DNA from: Clostridiales bacterium COT073_COT-073
Lineage (GTDB): Bacteria; Bacillota; Clostridia; Lachnospirales; Vallitaleaceae
DNA length: 48,220 bases
Direction: 5' to 3'
NCBI GenBank assembly: GCA_003858485.1
Contig: RQYD01000026.1
Span: forward strand, 1-48,220
In this document: positions 25,914 to 34,811 of the stretch, one piece after another
How positions within the stretch are numbered: position 1 is the stretch's first letter
Layout of the letters: every line of letters begins with the position of its first letter
The notes under the pieces: generated by a model
What the model saw: the letters and a program-made list of their open reading frames with translations, nothing else
The model's database searches: none
Told to the model about the DNA's origin: nothing
Position numbers and translations under genes: made by a program

Positions 25914-26375
25914 AAGACAATATAATAGGAAGAAACGCAAAAAAGGCGTGGTTATGACCTCAACATCATGCCATAACCAACAAAAGAGTTTTGTAAGATA
26001 TTTGTCAGCATGGGGGCAATATATTTTAAGAAACTCCAAATGGTGTTGAGGTTGAATAAAATCAAGTTACAGGGCGAGATGGCGAAAGCTGTCTCGCCCT
26101 TGCTAATGGATCAATTCGTTTCTCACAAAGCATCAAATGGATGCGGATGATTTGCCATCATGTTTTGCGGAAGACCGGTATGGCTGCGCTTAGCTATTAA
26201 AATTAAGGTATAAGTGCAGGCAATTTGCACAGTAAGAGGCCAGGTCCTGGATGAAAAAAACAGAGCTAAAGATTAAAAAATCATAAGAATAAGATTATGT
26301 TCCGCTGATAATGTTACAGCAATATTAAGGAAAAATGCCCTATATTACAGCTCGGTTAAAGATAATCCCAAAGAA
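25914..26375. other. Intergenic region after lacZ
   Basis: A 460-base gap before the surface-protein promoter. Its first 190 bases carry the structured candidate RNA listed separately. The stretch 26101-26375 shows no gene and no clear structure. Confidence 0.5.
25921..26100 (+). ncRNA. Candidate structured RNA with possible pseudoknot
   Basis: A TATAAT (25921-25926, no good -35) precedes a hairpin TGGTTATG / CATAACCA (25949-25956, 25972-25979). Nine bases of its loop, ACCTCAACA (25957-25965), are exactly complementary to TGTTGAGGT at 26044-26052. The region ends in a hairpin AGGGCGAGA / TCTCGCCCT (26071-26079, 26092-26100) with a GCGAAAGC tip. A 31-codon frame (25954-26049, MTSTSCHNQQ...) begins in the first hairpin and ends in the complementary segment, with a weak ribosome site. 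It could be an RNA, a peptide leader or a 3' structure of lacZ mRNA. Confidence 0.3.
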
Positions 26376-26404
26376 TTGACGGATCATACAAGGAATGATA
26401 AAAT
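26376..26404 (+). promoter_or_regulatory. Promoter of the surface-layer protein gene
   Basis: TTGACG (26376-26381), a 17-bp spacer and TAAAAT (26399-26404) with extended TGA before it. It lies 86 bases before the start codon, suggesting strong expression with a structured or protective leader. Confidence 0.78.
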
Positions 26405-26489
26405 GAGGATAGTTAACATGGTTCAGTCATGGTCTGGATTTAAGAAAATGGCTGAATATAAGGAATTTCACAATCGAAGGAGGGTTTTT

Positions 26490-29399
26490 ATGAGAACATT
26501 GCGTAAGTTTACGTGTTTTGTACTGGCCGTGGCAATGATGATATCAGGCATGACTTTTGCCAGTGCCGCCAGTCAGGAAGCTAAAAACTTAAATAAGTTG
26601 GGGCTGTTGTTAAATATCACTGATGAGGAATTAAACCAAAAACTGGACCGGGTGATAGGTATTACCATGGTGTTAAAGTCTTTGGGATATAAAGATGAGG
26701 ATGTTAAAAACAAAGCCGCCGATAATCCATTTGTCGATATGGACAAACATTCATGGGCCAAAGGCTTTGCGGCAGTTGCCTATGAAAATAAAATCACCAC
26801 TGGTATTAATGATGATGCCAAAAATCGTCAATTCGGACCGGCCAATGAATTGTCTAAAAAGCAGTTGTTGACCTTTATGCTGCGGGTGCTGGGTTATGAT
26901 TCAGCTGAGGCCTGGACGAATACCGAAAGTTTGGCTGATAAAGCCGGAATTTTAACCGATAATAGTGAACTGGATCATAATTTTACCAAAGATGATGCGG
27001 CCAGAATTATGTATCGGGCGATGAATGCAAAACTGGTAGGCAAAGAAGGCCGTTTGATTGACCGGTTGGTAGACAAAGGCAAAGTTAAAAAGGAAAATGC
27101 CATTGCAGTTGGCTTGATGGAACCGGAAAAGCCAAAAACCTTAGAAGTGGAAAGCGTAGTGGCCAGCAATCTGCGCCAGATCAAAGTGACCTTTAACCGG
27201 GAAGTTGACAGTGCGACGGCGAAAAAATTAAGCAATTATAAGCTGACCAATGAAAAAGGCAGCAGTTCTAAGTCGATCAGTGAAGTAACGGTTAAAGAAG
27301 ATGGTATGGAGGTGCTCTTGACCGTTGGTGCACCATTATCCAGCTCGTCCAATCCTTCGGTTTTGGAAGTCAGAAGAGAATATATTTTAACAATTAAAGA
27401 TATCAAAGATACTACCGGACAGGTATTGGCTAAAACCGAAAAAAACTTTATTGCCGAAGATGAACAATATCCGGAAATTGAAAGCTTGGAATTTGTTGGT
27501 CCCAGAAATGTAAAAATTACCTTTAGTGAGCCGATCAAAACAGTTGGTACAGTTAAGATTTATCAGGGCAATTCCAGTTTTTCAGCCAAGAAACCGGAAA
27601 TTGATTCGGCGGTAGCCAATGTGGTTAATTTGGAAACTTACAGCAGCTTTAAAGCTGGCACCAATTATACCTTTGAAATCAGTGAAATGAAAGATTTTGC
27701 GAATTATCCAAATAAAATTTATGTGGAAGAAAAGACCTATGAAAAAGAGGAGGGTGCTCCGACTGCCAATGTGGTATCGGCTGATCCGGCCAAAGTTGAA
27801 GTAGCTTTTGATCGTCCGGTCAAGGGCCTGACCAATAAACATTTTTATCATAGTTTTTCCTCTTATGTGGCCAAGGAAATTTATAAGGATGCAGCCTTAA
27901 AGCAAAAAGTCAGCTCCAATGAATATGTTTCCAAGGTTTGGGTCGTTTTTGCCAATGGCACCAGCAATGACCATCCGGTTACAGATAAAGCGGAATTTAA
28001 TATTTTAGGTAAAGTCAATGCTCTGCAAATTCAGGATAACTGGGGCAATCACTTCCAGGACTTCCGCCAGGTGGTGCATGTGACTGTTGATAATAATCCG
28101 CCGGTTATCGAGGAAGTTGATGTTCAATCGGAAACCCAGATCATCGTTACTTATAATAAGGATTTATCAGCTGCTGGTACATATAAGATCATTGACAGCA
28201 ATGGTAAAACTTTAGCCAATCCAAGTGCTTCCTTAAGTGGCCGCAAAGTAACCTTGAAGTTTGCTAAGATCACCAATAAAACTGCTATTTTGGAGATCCG
28301 CGGAGTTAAGGACAATACCTTTAATAAAAATGAAATGCCGCTGGAAAGACGGGATATCGAATTTACTGATAAAACTTTTGAAGGCGTGATTTCGGCTGAT
28401 TTTAAGAGCCGGACCGAAAGCGGTAAAATTGTTGGCGGTGAGATCTTTGTCAGCTATGAGGAAGAAGTTAAGGATAATGCCCTGGAAAGCAAGAATTATC
28501 AGGTAAAATTAGGCAGCAACACCGAAAAATTAGATGGTCAGTCTATTAGTTTCGGTGAAAGCAATAAGATGGTGATTATTTCGCTGGATGAAGTGATGGC
28601 GAAAAAGATTTCGGACAGCTTAAGCAGTGCTAGATTTATTATGGGTCAGGGCGTGACCGATGCAGCCGGAAATGTGTACCGGGACTTTTCTAAAGAAATT
28701 CCATTAACTGGTGTTAGCTCCTCCACCTGGCAAAAGGGGAACTTGATCAAAGATGGTGATATCACCAAAGTTGAGTTCCATTTTAACCGGGGTATCCGCA
28801 ATATTTTAAAGGATACCGGAGTGCGGGTTCAAATTACTCCAGGTTTGGTTTTTGATAACAGCGAACTGCTGTCGGCACCTGAGTTAAGAGTTGATAGTCT
28901 TAATATTAAAAATGAGGATAACCGGATTGTGGAAGTGACATTATCCCATGATCTATATATTGCCGATGGCCTGTTCTTTAATGTAGAAGAAGGAACTTTT
29001 GAAGATATTCATGATGTGAAAGTTTCTGGATTTACTACCAGTCTGCTGACCGATAAAGTGGCTCCGGCCTTTGCCACCAAAGATGGCAAGAGGATTGTTA
29101 AAGCCATCAAGGATATGCCCAGTGATTACTATATTGTGATCGAGTATACAGAAGAAATTATGCCGGATTCTTTGTCCTTAAGCACTTATGAAATCACCGG
29201 GACCGATGATTTCACAATCGAAGGCAGACCAACTGCAGGTGGCAGAAAAGTATGGATTCATGTGAAACCAAAGACAGGTGCTGACTTTACAGCTGACTTT
29301 ACGATCACTCAGGTTGGAGTGATTCAGGATGTAGCCGGCAATCGTTTAAATGGTGATAATGAAGCGATGGAAGTGGTCAGAGACAGCAGCTGGCAATAA
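26490..29399 (+). CDS. SLH-domain surface protein with repeated Ig-like domains
   Basis: A secreted cell-surface protein of about 969 residues. The start at ATG 26490 follows GAAGGAGGG; it gives a classical signal peptide (MRTLRKF, a hydrophobic core, cleavage near FASA-A26). Residues about 35-205 hold SLH-type repeats (NPFVDMDKHSWAKGFAAVAY, RQFGPANELSKKQLLTFMLR, FTKDDAARIMYRAMN), which bind secondary cell-wall polymer. The rest is a string of about seven or eight beta-sandwich modules of the SbsA/Big_5 kind, recognised by recurring VTFNREVDS, ITFSEPI, VAFDRPV, VTYNKDL and VIEYTEEI starts. It is probably an S-layer or adhesion component. It has its own promoter and terminator. Confidence 0.9.
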   Translation: MRTLRKFTCFVLAVAMMISGMTFASAASQEAKNLNKLGLLLNITDEELNQKLDRVIGITMVLKSLGYKDEDVKNKAADNPFVDMDKHSWAKGFAAVAYENKITTGINDDAKNRQFGPANELSKKQLLTFMLRVLGYDSAEAWTNTESLADKAGILTDNSELDHNFTKDDAARIMYRAMNAKLVGKEGRLIDRLVDKGKVKKENAIAVGLMEPEKPKTLEVESVVASNLRQIKVTFNREVDSATAKKLSNYKLTNEKGSSSKSISEVTVKEDGMEVLLTVGAPLSSSSNPSVLEVRREYILTIKDIKDTTGQVLAKTEKNFIAEDEQYPEIESLEFVGPRNVKITFSEPIKTVGTVKIYQGNSSFSAKKPEIDSAVANVVNLETYSSFKAGTNYTFEISEMKDFANYPNKIYVEEKTYEKEEGAPTANVVSADPAKVEVAFDRPVKGLTNKHFYHSFSSYVAKEIYKDAALKQKVSSNEYVSKVWVVFANGTSNDHPVTDKAEFNILGKVNALQIQDNWGNHFQDFRQVVHVTVDNNPPVIEEVDVQSETQIIVTYNKDLSAAGTYKIIDSNGKTLANPSASLSGRKVTLKFAKITNKTAILEIRGVKDNTFNKNEMPLERRDIEFTDKTFEGVISADFKSRTESGKIVGGEIFVSYEEEVKDNALESKNYQVKLGSNTEKLDGQSISFGESNKMVIISLDEVMAKKISDSLSSARFIMGQGVTDAAGNVYRDFSKEIPLTGVSSSTWQKGNLIKDGDITKVEFHFNRGIRNILKDTGVRVQITPGLVFDNSELLSAPELRVDSLNIKNEDNRIVEVTLSHDLYIADGLFFNVEEGTFEDIHDVKVSGFTTSLLTDKVAPAFATKDGKRIVKAIKDMPSDYYIVIEYTEEIMPDSLSLSTYEITGTDDFTIEGRPTAGGRKVWIHVKPKTGADFTADFTITQVGVIQDVAGNRLNGDNEAMEVVRDSSWQ

Positions 29400-29435
29400 G
29401 CAGGCTGAGTTTCGTACAGCAAATTAATAGAACAG

Positions 29436-29476
29436 AGCTGCTGCTCCGTGATTTGATCATTGGGCAGCAGCTTTTT
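29436..29476 (+). terminator. Rho-independent terminator after the surface protein gene
   Basis: AGCTGCTGC pairs with GCAGCAGCT, followed by TTTT. Confidence 0.9.
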
Positions 29477-29992
29477 CCTTTATATGTCTTTCTTGATTTT
29501 GCAGCTACTTTTTTAAAGGCAGGATATTTTATGAGTCATTGCCAACTGATATTCTTCAGGCGGGAATTTTTCGGCTTGCAAAGGGAGTTTACTGAGGATA
29601 GAAAAACTGAAAAATGAGTCATGACAAATAAATAACTCAACTTTCCCACGTTCCTTGGAACAGCCTTTTTTAGGCATGTGCTGCGAAAGCAATCTTACGA
29701 AGTATGTGGCGAAAGGTAGGTTGCCCACCCGGGCAGAAAAACGAAGTTTTTCGACAGGGCATGTTAAATGGGTGGGAACGAAAGCAATCTTGCGAAGCAA
29801 ATTGCGAAAGGTGTGTGCTGCGAAAGCCATCTTACGAAGTAAGTGGTGAAAGCGGGGGAACCCATGTACCTGCTCTCTGGAGCGGGATAGAGCCAAAAAA
29901 GACTGTGGGAAAGTTGAGTAAATAAATTTAAAATAAAGAACAATTCCCCCCAAAATATAGTGTGTGTTTGCTGCGAAAAGAGTTGTCTGTGA
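29477..29992. other. Intergenic region containing repeat copy 2
   Basis: Apart from the mobile repeat at 29636-29918, the flanks 29477-29628 and 29926-29992 show no gene. Open frames that cross the repeat on both strands are rich in the translated hairpin units and are not credible proteins. Confidence 0.6.
29636..29918 (+). mobile_element. MITE-like hairpin repeat, copy 2 (283 bp)
   Basis: Bounded by CTCAACTTTCCCAC (29636-29649) and its exact reverse complement (29905-29918). The element is flanked on both sides by the identical 7-mer TAAATAA (29629-29635 and 29919-29925), a perfect target-site duplication. The interior parallels copy 1 in the same orientation, with one 43-bp unit instead of two and different numbers of mini-hairpins: 29736-29752 (GAAAAAC-GAA-GTTTTTC), 29790-29800 (TTGC-GAA-GCAA) and 29831-29843 (CTTAC-GAA-GTAAG). 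No transposase. Confidence 0.88.
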
Positions 29993-30021
29993 TTGAATTT
30001 GCATGGAAGTTATGGTACAAT
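29993..30021 (+). promoter_or_regulatory. Promoter of the AlbA_2/HATPase gene
   Basis: TTGAAT (29993-29998), a 17-bp spacer and TACAAT (30016-30021) with extended TGG before it. Confidence 0.75.
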
Positions 30022-30044
30022 TTTTAAGTAACAAATACTTAAAA
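30022..30044. promoter_or_regulatory. Operator-like perfect inverted repeat at the transcription start
   Basis: TTTTAAGTA-ACAAA-TACTTAAAA, 9-bp perfect arms, immediately after the -10 and covering the predicted start site. A repressor bound there would block transcription. The encoded protein ends in a helix-turn-helix, so autoregulation is plausible. Confidence 0.65.
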
Positions 30045-30154
30045 GTGATAGGCTTGACTCAACTGTGACGGAATATGTTTTTGAAGAAATCACATAAATG
30101 AGGATAAAATATTTTTGGATTGGCACTTGATGACATGAAGGAGGTGTATCGAAT

Positions 30155-31570
30155 TTGAATTTGCTAAAATATATTGGAGAAACCACTTCCTATGATAAAA
30201 AAGAAAAACTGGAGACAAATAAACCAAAAAGTTGGCTTAAAACGGTCAGTGCTTTTGCAAATGAAAATGGTGGAGTTTTGATATTTGGCATTTCTGATAA
30301 GGATGAACTTATTGGGCTTAAAGATTACAAGGGAGATTCTGAAGTTATCAGTGAAACTATTAAGACGAAGATGGATCCAATTCCCAGAATAAGGCTTGAA
30401 AACTATAATGAAAATGAGAAATATTTTATCGTTCTTCATGTGGATGCAGGAAGTGAAACACCATATTATGTTATTGATGGTGGAAATAGAACCTCATATA
30501 TAAGAATTGGAAATCAAAGTGTTGCAGCCACGAGCATTGATCTTAAAAAATTAGTATTAAAGGGACTGAACAAAACCTTTGATATTATGCAAACAGACAT
30601 TAATATCAAGAATGCAACCTTTAATAAATTAAGGATTGAATATGAAAGAAGGACGAATAAAAGATTTGAAGAAAAAGACTTGTTCTCATTTGGTTTAGTA
30701 ACGAAAGATAATTTTTTGACCTATGCAGGAGCTTTATTTGCAGATGAATATTTAGTATATCAATCAAGAATATTTTGTACTAGATGGAATGGGCTTACAA
30801 AGACAAGTGGTTTAATGGAAGCACTTGATGATAATGAATTTGAGGGTAATATTCTACTTTTACTTGAAAATGCATTGAACTTTATAAAGGTAAATACAAA
30901 GAAAATGTGGAAAAAAGGGCCTGTTTATCGTGAAAAATTTCCTGATTACCCGGAAAGGGCAGTTCAAGAGGCAGTTGTCAATGCCTTAATTCATAGAGAT
31001 TATAGTGTTATTGGAAGTGAAGTTCATATTGATATATATGATGACAGGATGGAAATTTACTCTCCTGGGGGAATGTATGATGGAACGCTCATTCAAAATG
31101 TAGATCCATATACAATTTCTTCAAGTAGAAGAAATCCGGTTCTTGCAGATATTTTTGGAAGAATGGATTTAATGGAAAGGCGTGGAAGTGGACTTAAAAA
31201 AATCATTGAGAGTTACGAATTTGAGAAGTTTTACATGGATAAGTTAAAACCTGAATTTAAGTCTACCCAGAGTTCATTTTTCGTAGTGTTGAGAAATTTA
31301 AATTACAATTTGCAAAATGATCCTCAAAATGATCCTCAAAATGATCCTCAAAATGATCCTCAAAAAATATCCAGGCAAGACAGACTGAGCAAAATAGTGG
31401 AAATTCTTTCAGAAAATCCTTCTACAACAAGGATAGAATTATCAAAAATATTAGGGGTTGGTGAGGCAACTATTAAAAGAGATTTTTCATATTTAAAAGA
31501 AATTGGAGAAGTGAAACGGATTGGAGGTTCAAAATCCGGAAAGTGGATTGTTAAACAAAAAATAGAATAA
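30155..31570 (+). CDS. AlbA_2 (Schlafen-like) / HATPase / HTH regulatory protein
   Basis: A 471-residue protein often annotated as an RecG-like or Schlafen AAA_4 family transcriptional regulator. It consists of an AlbA_2 domain (about 5-125, with SWLKTVSAFANENGGVLIFGI and YIRIGNQS), a middle region, a GHKL-type HATPase_c_4 domain (about 270-375, with EAVVNALIHRDY and SPGGMYDG), a low-complexity linker of four Asn-Asp-Pro-Gln repeats (about 387-402) and a C-terminal winged helix (about 410-465). The start is TTG 30155, 8 bases after AAGGAGGTG. Its codons are more AT-rich than the neighbouring metabolic genes, and it lies next to a mobile repeat, which suggests acquisition. Such proteins are linked to stress or phage response in places, but the role here is unknown. 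Confidence 0.88.
   Translation: MNLLKYIGETTSYDKKEKLETNKPKSWLKTVSAFANENGGVLIFGISDKDELIGLKDYKGDSEVISETIKTKMDPIPRIRLENYNENEKYFIVLHVDAGSETPYYVIDGGNRTSYIRIGNQSVAATSIDLKKLVLKGLNKTFDIMQTDINIKNATFNKLRIEYERRTNKRFEEKDLFSFGLVTKDNFLTYAGALFADEYLVYQSRIFCTRWNGLTKTSGLMEALDDNEFEGNILLLLENALNFIKVNTKKMWKKGPVYREKFPDYPERAVQEAVVNALIHRDYSVIGSEVHIDIYDDRMEIYSPGGMYDGTLIQNVDPYTISSSRRNPVLADIFGRMDLMERRGSGLKKIIESYEFEKFYMDKLKPEFKSTQSSFFVVLRNLNYNLQNDPQNDPQNDPQNDPQKISRQDRLSKIVEILSENPSTTRIELSKILGVGEATIKRDFSYLKEIGEVKRIGGSKSGKWIVKQKIE
31313..31360 (+). repeat. Four perfect 12-bp tandem repeats in coding sequence
   Basis: CAAAATGATCCT four times without change, encoding the linker repeats of the AlbA_2/HATPase protein. Each unit is 12 bp, so gain or loss keeps the frame and changes linker length only. 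Confidence 0.95.
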
Positions 31571-31645
31571 TAAACGAAAAAGTGCTATAATGAATGAATA
31601 AAGCAAAACAGTCAGGCAGGCATGAAAAATAGACAGGAGAGGCCA

Positions 31646-31825
31646 ATGGAACTGCAAATAGGAGAAATCGTGGTTTTAAAAAAAGAACATCCCTGTGGGG
31701 GCAGAGAGTGGAAAATTTTAAGAGTGGGCGCAGACATTAAGATCAAGTGCCAAACCTGCGGTCATTTAGTTATGCTGCCTCGACCCAAGCTAGAAAAGCA
31801 AATTGTAAAAAATACCCCAAAATAA
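31646..31825 (+). CDS. DUF951 family protein
   Basis: A 59-residue conserved protein of Firmicutes. The pattern LKKEHPCGGREWKILRVGAD followed by KCQTCGHLVMLPR, with three cysteines, is characteristic of DUF951; CxxC plus the first Cys may bind zinc. The start at ATG 31646 follows AGGAGAGGCCA; an upstream ATG at 31622 lacks a ribosome site. The function is not known. It is followed 29 bases later by pncB and is probably cotranscribed with it. Confidence 0.88.
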   Translation: MELQIGEIVVLKKEHPCGGREWKILRVGADIKIKCQTCGHLVMLPRPKLEKQIVKNTPK

Positions 31826-31854
31826 ATGATGGACGAAACAGAGAGGTTGTTAAA

Positions 31855-33306
31855 ATGGATGGACGAAATTTAACACTATTAACGGATTTATATCAATTGA
31901 CCATGATGCAGGGTTATTATCTGCAGGCTGAAAAACAGCCAATGGCGGTGTTTGACCTTTTTCACCGGCGCAATCCCTATGGCTCAGCCTTTGCCATTGC
32001 TGCCGGACTGGATTTGGCAATTGATTACATTTTAAATTTGCGCTTTTCGCCGGAAGATATGCAGTATTTAGAAAGTCTGAACATTTTTCAGGCAGAGTTT
32101 TTGGATTATTTAGCTAATTTTCATTTTAGTGGTGATATCAAAGCGGTGCCGGAAGGTTCGATCATTTTACCAAATGAACCGATTCTTCAGGTGATTGCCC
32201 CGATTTGTGAAGCTCAATTGGTGGAAACAGCCCTGCTCAATATCATTAATCATCAGAGCTTGATCGCCACCAAAGCAGCCAGAGTCAAATGGGCAGCCGG
32301 TGAAGATGAAGTTATGGAATTTGGTTTGCGCCGGGCACAGGGACCGGATGCCGGTTTTTACGGAGCCCGGGCCTGCGTGATTGCCGGCTGTTCCTCCACC
32401 AGTAATTTATTGGCTGGCAAAGAATTCAATATTCCGGTCAAAGGCACACATGCCCATAGCTGGATCATGACCTTTCCCTCAGAAAAAGAAGCATTTCGTA
32501 CCTACGCTAATTTATACCCTAATTCCTGTATTTTATTGGTTGACACCTATAATACCCTAAAGTCAGGAGTGCCAAATGCAATCGCTGTTTTTGATGAAAT
32601 GAAAGCAGCTGGTAAGATGCCAACTTTTTATGGAATTCGCCTGGATAGTGGTGACTTGTCGTATTTATCGAAAAAAGCCAGAAAAATGCTGGATGAGGCT
32701 GGCTATCCCGATGCGATCATTTCCGCATCTTCCGATTTGGATGAATATTTGATCAGTGACTTAAAGCTGCAAGGAGCAAAGATCAGTCTTTGGGGGGTTG
32801 GTACCAATTTGATTACCGCCAAGGAAAATCCGTCTTTTGGCGGAGTGTATAAACTTTCGGCAATTGAGGAAAATGGCGAATTTATACCGAAAATCAAGCT
32901 CTCCGATAATATTGAAAAGGTGACTAATCCGGGAGTGAAAAAGATTTTGCGGGTATATGACAAGGAAACCGGTAAGATGAAAGCCGATTTATTGGCCCTG
33001 GCTGATGAACAATATGATCTGAATGATGAGCTTGAATTATTTGATCCCAGCGATACCTGGAAGCGCATGAATTTAGAGGGCGGCAGCTATGAGTTAAGAG
33101 AAATGCTGGTGCCGATTTTTGAAAAAGGCCAATTGGTGTATGAGCGCCCGGATGTCTTTACCATCAAGGCATATTGTGATAGAGAAAAGGAAACGATCTG
33201 GGAGGAATCCAAGCGCTTGCATTTTCCGCAAAAACTATATATGGATCTGTCCTTACCCCTTTATAATTTAAAGAAACAATTGATTGAAGAAGCGATCAGA
33301 CTGTAA
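31855..33306 (+). CDS. pncB: Nicotinate phosphoribosyltransferase
   Basis: Converts nicotinate and PRPP to nicotinate mononucleotide in NAD salvage. The 483 residues begin LTLLTDLYQLTMMQGYY and contain FDLFHRRNPYGSAFAIAAGL, the substrate-binding FGLRRAQGPDAG (about residue 160), KGTHAHSWIM with the conserved catalytic-site His, and GIRLDSGDLSYLS. The frame is open upstream into the DUF951 gene, but ATG 31855 gives the usual N-terminus. It uses the product of Prs (14866-15849). Confidence 0.95.
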   Translation: MDGRNLTLLTDLYQLTMMQGYYLQAEKQPMAVFDLFHRRNPYGSAFAIAAGLDLAIDYILNLRFSPEDMQYLESLNIFQAEFLDYLANFHFSGDIKAVPEGSIILPNEPILQVIAPICEAQLVETALLNIINHQSLIATKAARVKWAAGEDEVMEFGLRRAQGPDAGFYGARACVIAGCSSTSNLLAGKEFNIPVKGTHAHSWIMTFPSEKEAFRTYANLYPNSCILLVDTYNTLKSGVPNAIAVFDEMKAAGKMPTFYGIRLDSGDLSYLSKKARKMLDEAGYPDAIISASSDLDEYLISDLKLQGAKISLWGVGTNLITAKENPSFGGVYKLSAIEENGEFIPKIKLSDNIEKVTNPGVKKILRVYDKETGKMKADLLALADEQYDLNDELELFDPSDTWKRMNLEGGSYELREMLVPIFEKGQLVYERPDVFTIKAYCDREKETIWEESKRLHFPQKLYMDLSLPLYNLKKQLIEEAIRL

Positions 33307-33404
33307 ATTTCCGGAATTGCTTTAAATAACCGATGACCTTTCAAAAGTTGCGGCAGCACTTGGAAGATACAAGCATTACTGCAAAGATAATTTTATATTA
33401 ATGA

Positions 33405-33524
33405 CTCAACTTTGCTACAGCCTTTTTGGATTCCATTTTGCTCCGGGAAGTGGCCCTCTCTTTCGCCATACGGCGTAAGTTGGCTTTCGTGTTTCGTAGC
33501 CATGGGGAATGTGGAAAAGTTGAG
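33405..33524 (+). mobile_element. MITE-like hairpin repeat, copy 3 (120 bp, degenerate)
   Basis: Begins CTCAACTTTGCTAC (33405-33418) and ends GTGGAAAAGTTGAG (33511-33524), an imperfect version of the family ends. Flanking 7-mers TTAATGA and AGAATGA share their last five bases. Just inside the left end is ACAGCCTTTTTGGA, as in copy 2. It lacks the GAA-loop cassettes of copies 1 and 2 but keeps a GCTTTCG motif. It lies in the 313-base gap between pncB and galK, which otherwise shows no feature. Confidence 0.65.
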
Positions 33525-33619
33525 AGAATGATGATTGCAAGATAATATGCTTTTATTGCCCGGGTAAATTTTATGGGCCGATACACTATCAAGATAATTT
33601 ATATAACAGGAGGATAACC

Positions 33620-34801
33620 ATGATTTGGCAAAGATTAACAGACAGATTTTATGAAGAATTTGGCAGGGACGGACAGTTGCGCCGCTTTTTTACCCCGGGC
33701 CGGGTCAATTTAATTGGCGAGCATATTGATTATAACGGCGGCCGGGTGTTTCCCTGTGCGCTTGATATCGGAACTTATGCCGTCGTCCGGCCAAGGGAAG
33801 ATTATGTGGTTCGCTTTGTGTCGACCAATATGACTTTTAAAAATGAAGTTGATATTTCGGCCATTGTTTATGATAAAGGCGATGGCTGGACCAATTACCC
33901 CAAAGGCACCATTAAAATGCTGCAGGATCATTTGACAGAAAATGGGAAAGATGCTTCGGTCATTAAAGGAATGGACATTATTTACGAAGGCAATATCCCC
34001 AATGGCTCCGGCCTTAGTTCTTCGGCTTCGATTGAAGTGCTGACGGCCATGATCGTCAATGAATTATGGGATCTAAATCTTTCGATGATCGATCTGGTCA
34101 AGCTTTGCCAAAAGGGAGAAAATACTTTTAATGGAGTTAGCAGCGGTATTATGGACCAGTTTGCGGTCGGCATGGGGAAGAAGGATTTTGCCATTTCTTT
34201 AAACACCGATACCTTAGCCTATGATTATGTACCCTGTGTCCTGGAAGATGCAGTTTTGATCATTGGCAATACCAATAAAAAGCGGGGGCTGGCTGATTCC
34301 AAGTATAATGAGCGGTTGGCCGAGTGCCGGGCGGCACTGGCTGAAGTCCAAAAAGTCAAAGCGGTTAATCATCTTTGTGATTTATCGGCAACTGAGTGGC
34401 AGGAAGTGAAGCAGGCGGTTAGTGAGGGGATTCTGCGCAACCGGGCGGAGCACTGCGTATTGGAAAATGAGCGGGTCAAAGAAGCCATTGCCGTCCTTCA
34501 GAAAAATGATTTGGTTCGCTTTGGTCAGCTTTTAAATGCTTCTCATGATTCACTGCGTGATTTATATGATGTTACCGGTATCGAGCTGGATACGATGGTC
34601 GAAGAAGCCCGCAAGATCAATGGAGTCTATGGCTCGCGGATGACCGGCGCCGGTTTTGGCGGCTGTACCGTCAGTCTGGTTAAAAAAGAAGCAGCGGAAC
34701 ACTTTCAAAAGCAGGTAGGTGCGGCCTATGAAGCAAAAACCGGCTTAAAGCCGGAGTTTTACCTGGTTAATATTGGTGATGGTGCCAGGGAAGTAAAATA
34801 A
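33620..34801 (+). CDS. galK: Galactokinase
   Basis: Phosphorylates galactose at C1 with ATP, the entry to the Leloir pathway. The 393 residues show the galactokinase signature GRVNLIGEHIDYNGG (27-41), the GHMP ATP loop NGSGLSSSASIEV (about 128-140), GIMDQFAVGMG with the catalytic Asp, and the C-terminal MTGAGFGGCTVSLV. ATG 33620 follows ACAGGAGGATAACC. galT and galE are not in the window. It probably uses galactose released by LacZ (22803-25913), though it is not in that operon. Confidence 0.95.
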   Translation: MIWQRLTDRFYEEFGRDGQLRRFFTPGRVNLIGEHIDYNGGRVFPCALDIGTYAVVRPREDYVVRFVSTNMTFKNEVDISAIVYDKGDGWTNYPKGTIKMLQDHLTENGKDASVIKGMDIIYEGNIPNGSGLSSSASIEVLTAMIVNELWDLNLSMIDLVKLCQKGENTFNGVSSGIMDQFAVGMGKKDFAISLNTDTLAYDYVPCVLEDAVLIIGNTNKKRGLADSKYNERLAECRAALAEVQKVKAVNHLCDLSATEWQEVKQAVSEGILRNRAEHCVLENERVKEAIAVLQKNDLVRFGQLLNASHDSLRDLYDVTGIELDTMVEEARKINGVYGSRMTGAGFGGCTVSLVKKEAAEHFQKQVGAAYEAKTGLKPEFYLVNIGDGAREVK

Positions 34802-34811
34802 ATTTGATATA

